From: Liquidambar formosana
Lineage: Eukaryota > Streptophyta > Magnoliopsida > Saxifragales > Altingiaceae
Length of the DNA stretch: 64,000 nt
Direction: 5' to 3'
Assembly (NCBI GenBank): GCA_039720395.1
Contig: JBBPBK010000060.1
Span: 62,001-126,000 of the forward strand
Numbering within the stretch: position 1 is the stretch's first letter; every line of letters starts with the position of its first letter. This document shows positions 54,394 through 64,000 of this stretch, piece by piece. The position numbers and the translations under genes were made by a program. Below the pieces are notes generated by a model. The model was given only the letters and a program-made list of their open reading frames with translations. It made no database searches and had not been told where the DNA came from.

Positions 54394-57203
54394 TGTCACA
54401 CCCCATTTTTGCACCACCTTACTAGGGCTCATCATTTCATGCATGTTTTTGTTTTGTTTTTGAGTCTAGTCACTTGCATTAGTTTTCTAGAGTCACAAGG
54501 ACAATGGATATGAATTTTGGTTCAAATTGGAGTTGATCTTGAGGGATAATAAGAGCTTTTGTGACTTGAGGGGCATAATCGTCTTTTAAGTCCCAAACTT
54601 TTCATTTGACCTTGGAATGATCTCCAAATTGTCAATTGGAGTTCATATGGATGCATATGAGGTATTTCTAGGTTCAATTTGGTAAGTCAATGGCTCGGGA
54701 TTAAAATGGCTCAATGTGGTTCAAGTTGGTTAATTGACCCTTCCTTGGGTTAGCTCTAATTGACTCACAATTACCAACCAAATCTTTTCAAATTGACTTT
54801 CATTAGTCATCATTTTACCCTCAAAAGTGTTTCATGAAGTTCAATTTTGATATGGCCTGATGATGAGTTTAGTGTGGTTATTTACGGATTATCCTTGAAG
54901 AATTAGTGCGAATCACAGCATGAGATTTTTGGTTAAAATGAAAAGAAAATTATTTTATTAAATTAGCCATTTTTATCATGACACTAACACGTGTACGTAT
55001 GTGATGAGTGTGTGTACGCACATACGATACATGTGCATGCGTGTTAGCGGTCAGTCTCCCAATTTTTATAAAAGACAATTTCCTTTTCCTATTCAGATTA
55101 GAAGTCTTTTATCATTATAAAATACCTTTTGATTATTCTCCAAGGAAACCTAGTCCAGGAAGGAAAGGGAAACTCCAGATTTCAGCTATAAATACTCTCT
55201 TAATGTCTTTAAACAAGGGGGAAGAGAAGAGGGTTTGGAGGGAGTGAAATTCGTCATAATTCAGCAGCAGATTTTCTGAAAACCAGCAGTCGTATTTTAA
55301 TCATAACTTTTTCATCCGAAGTCAGAATTTGATGAAATTAGTCTTGTTAGAAAGATAATTCAATTCTCTACAACTTTGTATTTCACAAGCTTTGTCCAAA
55401 TCCAACGTTTTCATACCCAAAAACGCGATTGAAGTTGCTGCTGCTGCAAAGTGACGAAAATCACTTTTCTTTTCTCTTGTTCTCTTTTTGTTTTCTATTT
55501 CTTTTCAAAGTTGAGTGAGTTTTGATCTCTTTGCTGTGATACCACTTTGACAAAGAGGAGGATTCGTGTTGGTTTGATTCACTCTAAAGACTTGAGGAGC
55601 CACGAACAATTACAAACACAAGGGGAGCTACTTTATGCATTAATACTTGAGTGTTTGAGAGAGAATAAGGTATTCTCCTTCTCTATTCAAGCTTAAACTA
55701 GGTTTTCATATGGGTTAGGCTTATTGCATGTTAAAAGTAGCCTTTTTTATCATGTATTAACACTCTAGCTAGTTAATATACATGGAATATCTATTGTTTA
55801 TCTACTGTTTAGCATGCTTTAGGGCTGTCCTTTATGTTTCAATGCATAGTTATGATTCTTGTGCTCCTGTTTGTCCTTGTGCTAGGATTAGTGTCATTGC
55901 ATGTTAGAGTTAGGATTTTCATCATGTTATATTGCTTTAGTTAGTTAATATGCATGATTTAATTTCTGTTTAGTTTGGTTTTAGCATGATTAAAGTATGT
56001 TTTGTATGTTTTTAAGCATATTTGTGAGTTTAGGGTTTTAGAGGCATTGTTTCGTGTTTGTTTTCATATAGCATGATAAAGTAGACTTTTTTATTGGTTT
56101 TTCTTCGTGTTTGCTGTATATGTTTTTCATATGGAGTAAACATGATAGTTTTGCATGCATGTTAGTATGTTTTAGGGTTTTTATGCATGATATGGTTCTA
56201 GGAATATGTTAGGACTTATTATTGATCGCTGTTTTTGCTATTGGCATGCTTAGTGGATGATTTTAGGCCATAATACTATTCTGTCCAGATTTGCATGTTA
56301 GTGTTTTCGCATGGTTTTGAGCACTTGTAAGGGTGCAAATAGGTGTGGTATTTGTCCTATGGCAAATAGGGCTGCTTATGTCTGAAATAGCTAATGTTTG
56401 GAGTAATTGCGCTCAGGTAAGTGGGTGTGAAGGTGCCCCAATTCACCTTTCTTCTTAACTCATTCTCTTCTCCCTATCTAGGGTTAATTTTTAATACAAG
56501 TCTATGGTTTAATCAAAGGTTTCCTTCGTAAATAAAATTCTGGTTTTTATTAAAGTTTCCATTTTGTGGATTTCTTTCCTAAAATCAAACTCTCTATCAA
56601 ATTCAACTCTTTTGATCAAATAAGGAAACCTAGGGTTTTAACCATAGGTTTGTATTAAGTCTTAACCTTAGTTCTAATCGAACTACGTGGACTTTGATCC
56701 ATGTATTTCGTTGCGTGGTACGTAGGCGCTCTTCGTGAGGCTCAAGTCCGTTCTAGGATCCAAGCATCCTAGGTTTATTTTTGTTTTCTTTTCTTCTTTT
56801 TCTTTTTCTGTTTTTATGTGCTTATTATCCATGGATGGATGAATGAAATATATGATATGCATGCAATTCTTGTGATGATATACTTGCTGATTTTTGTATG
56901 GAAAGATCTTGATTTAGCCCAAATGAACTGAGAGACCGAAAGGGTGACATGGGTGCCTATAGGCTTTGCCTAGAACCTTCCCATGTCATAACTTAGCCTC
57001 CGAATCCCCGATTTCTTTGGTTTTCAAAAGATTGGTTTTTGCCTTTCCTTTTTTATGGAGTCATTCAAATTGTTTTCCTAAAACAAACTATTTTTAGGGT
57101 TTTCCTTGTTTCCTTTAAAAAATAAGGTGGCGACTCCTTTCCTTTTTCTTTTTCAAACCCATTTTCTTTCAATCCCTTGTGGGCCCAATTTCCGGGGTTC
57201 ACA
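54394..57203 (+). repeat. 3' LTR of element B
   Basis: 2810 bp, the same length as the 5' LTR. It is followed by AATGG and the last nine bases of the E LTR. Confidence 0.96.
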
Positions 57204-57217
57204 AATGGGGTGTGACA

Positions 57218-57657
57218 GAAGCCCCTCATTGGCGAACAAGTTACACTTGTGAACCAATGATAAAGAACAACCCATTTTTGGCCAAAAAGCCCGGAGAAAT
57301 CACACACTGATACCAACAATGATGGGAGGTTGAAAACCTGAGACTGAAATAAGGAAGTGTACTCAAGTCATGAGTATACTTAAACCACTGAGGGCTGAGA
57401 ATTGATAAGAGAAGCATATTCAAGCCACTATGAATGAACATACTTTTGAAATGGAAAGATATATTCTAGTCACGAATATATTTGACCAAGTGATGAGAAT
57501 AAAATCTGAGAAGTACGTTCAAGTGACGAACGTACCTTGGAAATGGAGAAGTATATTCAGGTCACGAATATATTTAACCAAGTGAGTGACAAAAAATCTG
57601 AGAAGTATACTCAAGTGATGAGTATACCATTGAAATGGAGAAATATATTCAGGTCGC
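57218..57657 (-). repeat. Element E internal end: polypurine tract and start of the hairpin array
   Basis: Matches 3289-3725 of element A: polypurine tract (57218-57229), a nonrepeated stretch, then about four array units. It is cut after CAGGTCGC by element C; the A copy continues there with GAATATATT. Arm pairs visible here include GTACGTTC/GAACGTAC near 57515 and GTATACTC/GAGTATAC near 57604. Confidence 0.9.
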
Positions 57658-60468
57658 TGTCACACCCCATTTTTGCACCACCTTACTAGGGCTCATCATT
57701 TCATGCATGTTTTTGTTTTGTTTTTGAGTCTAGTCACTTGCATTAGTTTTTTAGAGTCACAAGGACAATGGATATGAATTTTGGTTCAAATTGGAGTTGA
57801 TCTTGAGGGATAATAAGAGCTTTTGTGACTTGAGGGGCATAATCGTCTTTTAAGTCCCAAACTTTTCATTTGACCTTGGAATGATCTCCAAATTGTCAAT
57901 TGGAGTTCATATGGATGCATAAGAGGTATTTCTAGGTTCAATTTGGTAAGTCAATGGCTCGGGATTAAAATGGCTCGATGTAGTTCAAGTTGGTTAATTG
58001 ACCCTTCCTTGGGTTAGCTCTAATTGACTCACAATTACCAACCAAATCTTTTCAAATTGACTTTCATTAGTCATCATTTTACCCTCAAAAGTGTTTCATG
58101 AAGTTCAATTTTGATATGGCCTGATGATGAGTTTAGTGTGGTTATTTACGGATTATCCTTGAAGAATTAGTGCGAATCACAGCATGAGATTTTTGGTTAA
58201 AATGAAAAGAAAATTATTTTATTAAATTAGCCATTTTTATCATGACACTAACACGTGTACGTATGTGATGAGTGTGTGTACGCACATACGATACATGTGC
58301 ATGCGTGTTAGCGGTCAGTCTCCCAATTTTTATAAAAGACAATTTCCTTTTCCTATTCAGATTAGAAGTCTTTTATCATTATAAAATACCTTTTGATTAT
58401 TCTCCAAGGAAACCTAGTCCAGGAAGGAAAGGGAAACTCCAGATTTCAGCTATAAATACTCTCTTAATGTCTTTAAACAAGGGAGAGGAGAAGAGGGTTT
58501 GGAGGGAGTGAAATTCGTCATAATTCAGCAGCAGATTTTCTGAAAACCAGCAGTCGTATTTTAATCATAACTTTTTCATCCGAAGTCAGAATTTGATGAA
58601 CTTGGTCTTGTTAGAAAGATAATTCAATTCTCTACAACTTTGTATTTCACAAGCTTTGTCCAAATCCAACGTTTTCATACCCAAAAACGTGATTGAAGTT
58701 GCTGCTGCTGCAAAGTGACGAAAATCACTTTTCTTTTCTCTTGTTCTCTTTTTGTTTTCTATTTCTTTTCAAAGTTGAGTGAGTTTTGATCTCTTTGCTG
58801 TGATACCACTTTGACAAAGAGGAGGATTCGTGTTGGTTTGATTCACTCTAAAGACCTGAGGAGCCACAAACAATTACAAACACAAGGGGAGCCACTTTAT
58901 GCATTAATACTTGAGTGTTTGAGAGAGACTAAGGTATTCTCCTTCTCTATTCAAGCTTAAACTAGGTTTTCATATGGGTTAGGCGTATTGCATGTTAAAG
59001 GTAACTTTTTTATCATGTATTAACACTCTAGCTAGTTAATATACATGGAATATCTATTTTTTATCTACTGTTTAGCATGCTTTAGGGCTGTCCTTTAGGT
59101 TTTTAATGCATAGTTATGATTCTTGTGCTCCTGTTTGTCCTTGTGCTAGGATTAGTGTCATTGCATGTTAGAGTTAGGATTTTCATCATGTTATATTGCT
59201 TTAGTTAGTTAATATGCATGATATAATTTCTGTTTAGTTTGGTTTTAGCATGATTAAAGTATGTTTTGTGAGTTTTTAAGCATATTTGTGAGTTTAGGGT
59301 TTTAGAGTTATTGTTTTGTGTTTATTTTCATATAGCATGATAAAGTAGACTTTTTTATTTGGTTTTTCTTCGTGTTTGCTGTATATGTTTTTCATATGGA
59401 GTAAACATGATAGTTTTGCATGCATGTTAGTATGTTTTAGGGTTTTTATGCATGATATGGTTCTAGGAATATGTTAGGACTTATTATTGTTCGCTGTTTT
59501 TGCTATTGGCATGCTTAGTGGATGATTTTAGGTCATAATACTATTCTGTCCAGATTTGCATGTTAGTGTTTTTGCATGGTTTTGAGCACTTGTAAGGGTG
59601 CAAATAGGTGTGGTATTTGTCCTATGGCAAATAGGGCTGCTTATGTCTGAAATAGCTAATGTTTGGAGTAATTGCGCTCAGGTAAGTGGGTGTGAAGGTG
59701 CCCCAATTCACCTTTCTTCTTAACTCATTCTCTTCTCCCTATCTAGGGTTAATTTTTAATACAAGTCTATGGTTTAATCAAAGGTTTCCTTCATAAATAA
59801 AATTCTGGTTTTTATTAAAGTTTCCATTTTGTGGAGTTCTTTCTAAAATCAAACCTTCTATCATATTCAACTCTTTTGATCAAATAAGGAAACCTAGGGT
59901 TTTAACCATAGGTTTATATTAGGTCTTAACCTTAATTCTAATCGAACTACGTGGACTTTGATCCATGTATTTCGTTGCATGGTACATAGGCGCTCTTCGT
60001 GAGGCTCAAGTCCGTTCTAGGATCCAAGCATCCTAGGCTTCTTTTTGTTTTGTTTTGTTCTTCTTTATTTTCTGTTTTTATGTGCTTATTATGCATGGAT
60101 GGATGAATGAAATATATGATATGCATGCAATTCTTGTGATGATATACTTGCTGATTTTTGTATGGAAAGATCTTGATTTAGCCCAAATGAACTGAGAGAT
60201 CGAAAGGGTGACATGGGTGCCTATAGGCTTTGCCTAGAACCTTCCCATGTCATAACTTAGCCTCCGAATCCCCGATTTCTTTGGTTTTCAAAAGATTGGT
60301 TTTTGCCTTTCCTTTTATATGGAGTCATTCAAATTGTTTTCCTAAAACAAACTATTTTTAGGGTTTTCCTTGTTTCCTTTAAAAAATAAGGTGGCGACTC
60401 CTTTCCTTTTTCTTTTTTCAAACCCATTTTCTTTCAATCCCTTGTGGGCCCAATTTCCGGGGTTCACA
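57658..60468 (+). repeat. 5' LTR of element C
   Basis: 2811 bp, TGTCACACC to GGTTCACA. TATA box at 58451-58458 and splice donor at 59679-59687 as in the other copies. In parts (for example TAAAGGTAACTTTT near 58998) it follows the A and E version rather than the B version. Confidence 0.95.
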
Positions 60469-60471
60469 GTT

Positions 60472-60489
60472 TGGCGACTCCGCTGGGGA
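60472..60489 (+). other. Primer-binding site of element C, tRNA-Arg
   Basis: TGGCGACTCCGCTGGGGA. The G at position 11 gives a match to the CCCCAGCGGAGTCG ending of another common plant tRNA-Arg form. Confidence 0.88.
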
Positions 60490-61344
60490 TTTGTGGGCTA
60501 GACTCTATAAAGTTTAAATGGGCTAGGTTAATTTCTTATGTTTAATTAAAATCACTCACATTGCATCCGCTTGATTGTGTGCTTTCATTTATTGCATTGT
60601 GTGCGCAAACTCTTGCATATTAGGATCGATGTCCCTCGATGTATCCTTGCCAACGATCGGCCTAGTCTCAACCTTGGTTTTCCTGATTCCATGTGTTGGG
60701 GCGAAAGCTATCAACCTCTCTTGCCTAGTACCCTTGGGCTTGCCCTTGGGTATATTAAATGAGTTAATCACGTACTGCTGGACCCACGCGGCGTTCCTGA
60801 TGCCACATGTGGTTAGGTATAAGGATTGCTCAAGCAAGTGAAGGACCCTAGCCTACCCTTATCATTAGTCCATATAGACAGACTTGTAGGACACTACGAT
60901 CTCACCTTTATGCACCCACAATTGTTTGTAATGATGCTATGCCGTGTTTGTGGTGTGAGGCTTTATATCTTATGCCCTTAATATAGACCTTTAAACCCTA
61001 GCCTTCGTTAAGGCCATGGGTTAGGAGGAATAAATTAAGGAAATAGGATGTAAAGCTATGTTTGTGATGTGCTAGTCCTAGGGGATTAATTAAACCTAAT
61101 TGAAGGACTCTATGCCCTATTCTTTAAAACATACCCTTAATCCATGACCCCTGTAAAGGTAATTGGATAAAAGGAATGAATTAATTGAACATGGTGTAGA
61201 GACCGAATTCATTAAGGAAAATATGGAGGTTTAGGACAGATCCTTAGGCTAAAGGTTAAAACTTTTCTATCCATAGACGTGCTGGCTTGGATCCGCAATC
61301 CATAAGGGCGTCTAGTGAGTGTTGAGTCTACCCATCAGACAGAC
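60490..61344 (+). other. 5' leader of element C
   Basis: Nearly identical to the A and B leaders. The conserved frame upstream of the gag ATG has a TAA here at 61303-61305 (Gln codon in A and B), so in this copy translation from an upstream start in that frame would stop. Confidence 0.7.
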
Positions 61345-64000
61345 ATGGCCGACGAAAGAACTAGTGAGGGGCACTTTGACCTTGAGGCTTGCCTGAAAGC
61401 CATCATGGCCAAGCTTGACCATACCGCCGAGACATCCGATACCGCATTGAAAATGGCTCAAGAGAATCAACAGAAGATGGCGGATCTTGAACAAAATGGC
61501 TCTAAGGCCCATTCCTCGGGTATACCTCATGGGGCTGGCACCGAAGAGGGACCTCAATCCAATGAGAACACCAAGACAAGGGGGGAAAGTAGCTCGAAAC
61601 CTGAGGTCACCAACCTAGAAGGGGAAGCCAAGGGGAAAGGTACTAGCAGTGATTCCGTGTTAGCTAGCAAGGTAGAAGCTTTGGAGAGAACCATAAAAGG
61701 GATTCGCAGGGCTGATGACATGGTCGATGTGCGGACTCTATCCCTGTTTCCAACGGCTCGTATTCCACTACAATTCAAGATGCCGGAGTTAGAAAAGTTC
61801 GATGGGACGGGTTGCCCTAAGACTCATTTGAAGATGTACGTGCGAGCTATGCACCCTCGAGGGGCTATTGACGAGCTTTTAGCTCAAATATTCCATGAAA
61901 CCTTGGCCACTTCTGCTTTGAAATGGTTCTTATCCTTGGATAAGAATAGAACCCGGACTTGGGAAGACATATGCAATGAGTTTTCAGAGCACTACAAGTA
62001 TAACACAGAGGTGGACGTTACTCGAAGGGACCTAGAAACTACCAAGCAAGGGGCTCATGAAACTTTCTCCGCTTACATTACAAGGTGGAGACAAAAGGCG
62101 TCGAGAATGACGGATAGGCCGAATGAGGAGGACCAAATTCAGTTAGTGGTTAAGAACCTGCTGCCCGTGTATCACAAGCACCTATTTGCCCACTATTTCC
62201 CAAATTTCAAAGCTCTCATTGGGGCTGGCACGCAGGTTGAAGATGCTATCAATGATGGGACAATCAAGATTGAGGAAGTGAGGAGTCGCAAGACAAACTT
62301 TACTGGGAAGAACAATGCCGAGGTCAACACCATAACTCAACCAATCCAACCCTTTTCTCTCAATGATGTCAACCCACCTCGCCAATTCACTGACCTATTC
62401 ATGCCACTCGAAAGAGTCCTTGAAAAGCTCATAAGTCGTGACCTATTGAAGCCACTCGACCCAAGACCTCCACCAAATCCCTTACCCAAGAGCTACAATG
62501 AGAATGAGTACTGCAAATACCACCAATCCAAAGGCCATGCCACCAATCGCTGTATTCGCCTTCGCCACCAAGTCCAAGACCTCATTGACAAGCAAGTCAT
62601 TTCACCACCAACCCGTCCAAATGTCACTCGTAATCCTCTCCCATCACACAACAACACACCCCCACCTAACACCATAAATGCCATTGGGGTTGAATCCTCT
62701 CGCCCTCGCCATCCCATAAGACAATACACTCCGCTCCCCATGACCTTAACCCGTCTCTTCACCATTTGCCGCAATAACAGCCTTATCATGCCACTTCCAC
62801 CAAAGCCAAGGCCCTCAACCCCTCACCAATATTGCCAATACCATTGTGCACCCGGTCATGACACCGAGGCTTGTTCTATACTAAAGAAGATCATCCAAGA
62901 CCTCATTGACCAAAAGGTTTTGTTGTTGCCAAAGAAATCTATCCAACAAGAGCCGAAAGAAAGATATGAAGCAGGGGATCCTCAGGTTGGCCTATTAGGT
63001 GAAGTGTCGGGGAAATTTGATTACTATGTGCTGTACTTAAGCCCAAGTCCGATATCAGATGAGCCGATAGTCCCTTCAGGATGGGATGACTTGCCGACAG
63101 AGATGGAGAGCATTGACATGATAGAATGGGATGACTTAATGAATGACTCCGAGGAAGTCCATGATATATGGGCTAGTGATGATGAGCTGGATCATATAAC
63201 CAGAGGGGGTCGCCATTTCAAGCCTCCCCACCTAGAATCTGAGAATCCGTTGGAAGATTTGGAAGGGCAGAGGCGTCCTAGCTTGCAAGAAGAAGAGAAT
63301 GAAGTGCTTAGGCAGCTGAAGAAGACCAATGCCAACATCACTATCTGGGGCTTACTCATGGCCTCGCACAAGCACAGACAGACCGTGTTGAAACTGCTGA
63401 ATCAGATACAAGTGCCTGTTGACACATCCCCCGAGGGATTGGTACATTTGGTGAATCCAACTCCCAAGAACTCAACCATCGTGTTCACCGATGTAGACCT
63501 ACCCAAAAGCGGGCCAAGCCATTCTCAAGCTCTCTACGTGACCGTTGACACTATGGGGAAGAGGGTTCCTACCGTCCTTATCGACAATGGGTCCGCACTG
63601 AATGTATGTCCTCTCCGAACTGCCACTGTTTTGGGTTTGGGACCCACCGATTTCACGCCATCTGGGCAGACTGTAAGAGCTTATGACAACACCCGCCGAG
63701 AAGTAATAGGGGTAGTTACTTTGCCTCTTATCATGGGACCCACTGAATTTAGGGTAGAATTCCAAGTGTTGGATGTGCCGTCATGTTTCAACTTGTTGTT
63801 GGGCCGACCTTGGATCCATCCTGCTGGGGCTGTGCCATCTTCACTCCATCAAAAGGTGAAGTTTCCTTATGAAGGAGCCATAGTAACACTTCAAGGGGAC
63901 TATGAATTGAAACTCGCAGGTGTGCCTATATGTGAGATACAACCTGAATCAGCAGCGATACCGCTATCTGGGTTTGATTATGTCCAATGCATTGAGAAAG
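61345..64000 (+). CDS. Gag-protease of element C, partial (runs off the window)
   Basis: Open from the ATG at 61345 to the window end, 885 codons. It has the Gag core, both zinc knuckles (the second CQYHCAPGHDTEAC, all ligands present plus one extra Cys), and the protease LIDNGSALNV block near 63575-63605. It ends in VQCIEK, exactly before the place where A and B diverge, so the window does not show which version C carries. It is the only gag-pro in the window without a nonsense codon seen so far downstream of its ATG besides that of B. Confidence 0.85.
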   Translation, partial: MADERTSEGHFDLEACLKAIMAKLDHTAETSDTALKMAQENQQKMADLEQNGSKAHSSGIPHGAGTEEGPQSNENTKTRGESSSKPEVTNLEGEAKGKGTSSDSVLASKVEALERTIKGIRRADDMVDVRTLSLFPTARIPLQFKMPELEKFDGTGCPKTHLKMYVRAMHPRGAIDELLAQIFHETLATSALKWFLSLDKNRTRTWEDICNEFSEHYKYNTEVDVTRRDLETTKQGAHETFSAYITRWRQKASRMTDRPNEEDQIQLVVKNLLPVYHKHLFAHYFPNFKALIGAGTQVEDAINDGTIKIEEVRSRKTNFTGKNNAEVNTITQPIQPFSLNDVNPPRQFTDLFMPLERVLEKLISRDLLKPLDPRPPPNPLPKSYNENEYCKYHQSKGHATNRCIRLRHQVQDLIDKQVISPPTRPNVTRNPLPSHNNTPPPNTINAIGVESSRPRHPIRQYTPLPMTLTRLFTICRNNSLIMPLPPKPRPSTPHQYCQYHCAPGHDTEACSILKKIIQDLIDQKVLLLPKKSIQQEPKERYEAGDPQVGLLGEVSGKFDYYVLYLSPSPISDEPIVPSGWDDLPTEMESIDMIEWDDLMNDSEEVHDIWASDDELDHITRGGRHFKPPHLESENPLEDLEGQRRPSLQEEENEVLRQLKKTNANITIWGLLMASHKHRQTVLKLLNQIQVPVDTSPEGLVHLVNPTPKNSTIVFTDVDLPKSGPSHSQALYVTVDTMGKRVPTVLIDNGSALNVCPLRTATVLGLGPTDFTPSGQTVRAYDNTRREVIGVVTLPLIMGPTEFRVEFQVLDVPSCFNLLLGRPWIHPAGAVPSSLHQKVKFPYEGAIVTLQGDYELKLAGVPICEIQPESAAIPLSGFDYVQCIEK

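Larger units (their letters stand above)
40533..57203 (+). mobile_element. Element B: complete Tat-lineage Ty3/gypsy retrotransposon
   Basis: 16.7 kb with two LTRs of 2810 bp, tRNA-Arg primer site, leader, gag-pro, intron, pol, antisense ORF, hairpin array and polypurine tract. TSD AATGG (40528-40532 and 57204-57208) is perfect. It sits inside the LTR of element E, a member of its own family. Pol carries three nonsense codons. It differs from A by an intron, a 42-bp deletion between ACCTTG repeats near 47203, and a replaced segment at about 46879-47055. Confidence 0.96.
28011..57217 (-). repeat. 3' LTR of element E in three pieces
   Basis: Pieces are 28011-29225, 38944-40532 and 57209-57217, together about 2813 bp, matching the family LTR length (2810-2822). 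The breaks are bounded by CTTTA (element F) and AATGG (element B) duplications. Splice donor, TATA box and G-box of the family are present in the pieces. Confidence 0.92.
28011..57657 (-). mobile_element. Element E: gypsy retrotransposon of the A/B/C family, partial and heavily interrupted
   Basis: Only the 3' LTR and the adjacent internal end are in the window. The LTR starts at 28011 with TATGAACCCC, a changed TGTGAACCCC terminus, and is interrupted by element F and element B; its last nine bases are 57209-57217. The internal 3' end (57218-57657: polypurine tract and part of the hairpin array) is then cut by element C. The rest of E must lie beyond the window. The possible target duplication CCTAC (28006-28010) cannot be checked here. 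Confidence 0.88.
57658..64000 (+). mobile_element. Element C: gypsy retrotransposon of the A/B/E family, 5' part
   Basis: 5' LTR, primer site, leader and most of gag-pro; the window ends inside the protease region. It entered the hairpin array of E. The preceding GTCGC (57653-57657) is the expected target duplication, but the other end is outside. Confidence 0.93.

Overview
The window is plant nuclear DNA made entirely of transposable elements nested in one another. I see no intact host gene. The evidence is four copies of one Ty3/gypsy family with 2.8-kb LTRs and a tRNA-Arg primer-binding site, a relic of a related family, a Ty1/copia derivative with a tRNA-iMet primer-binding site, and a CACTA DNA transposon. 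The organism is probably a eudicot, judging by element types and a captured DXR fragment; I cannot name the species.

Layout. The oldest layer is element D (+), a relic of a related gypsy family: its LTR (1-469, resuming 25404-25695), leader and broken gag (to 28010). Element A (-; 470-25398; TSD GTGCC) sits inside D's LTR. A CACTA transposon (16020-23950; TSD AAA) sits inside A's 5' LTR. Element E (-; from 28011) sits inside D's gag. E's LTR was hit by copia-type element F (29226-38938; TSD CTTTA) and, nine bases from its end, by element B (+; 40533-57203; TSD AATGG). Element C (+; from 57658, cut by the window end) sits in E's internal tandem array. A, B, C and E are the same family.

The gypsy family looks like the Tat/Ogre/Retand lineage. 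It has a tRNA-Arg primer site, two zinc knuckles in Gag, a DNGS-type protease, reverse transcriptase, a degenerate gypsy RNase H followed by a second intact RNase H, integrase, and an antisense ORF of 428 codons between pol and the 3' LTR. A has two nonsense mutations in gag-pro-pol and B has three, while both antisense ORFs are intact.

Most notable: (1) a tandem array of short hairpins with co-varying stems lies between the antisense ORF and the 3' LTR; (2) B has a 171-bp GT-AG intron between protease and reverse transcriptase that is missing, to the base, from A; (3) the E and B LTRs meet head to head and form a palindrome with arms of about 1.6 kb; (4) the CACTA element carries exons of a plant DXR gene; (5) B has swapped about 460 bp, including a G-patch-like segment, for 177 bp of unrelated sequence.
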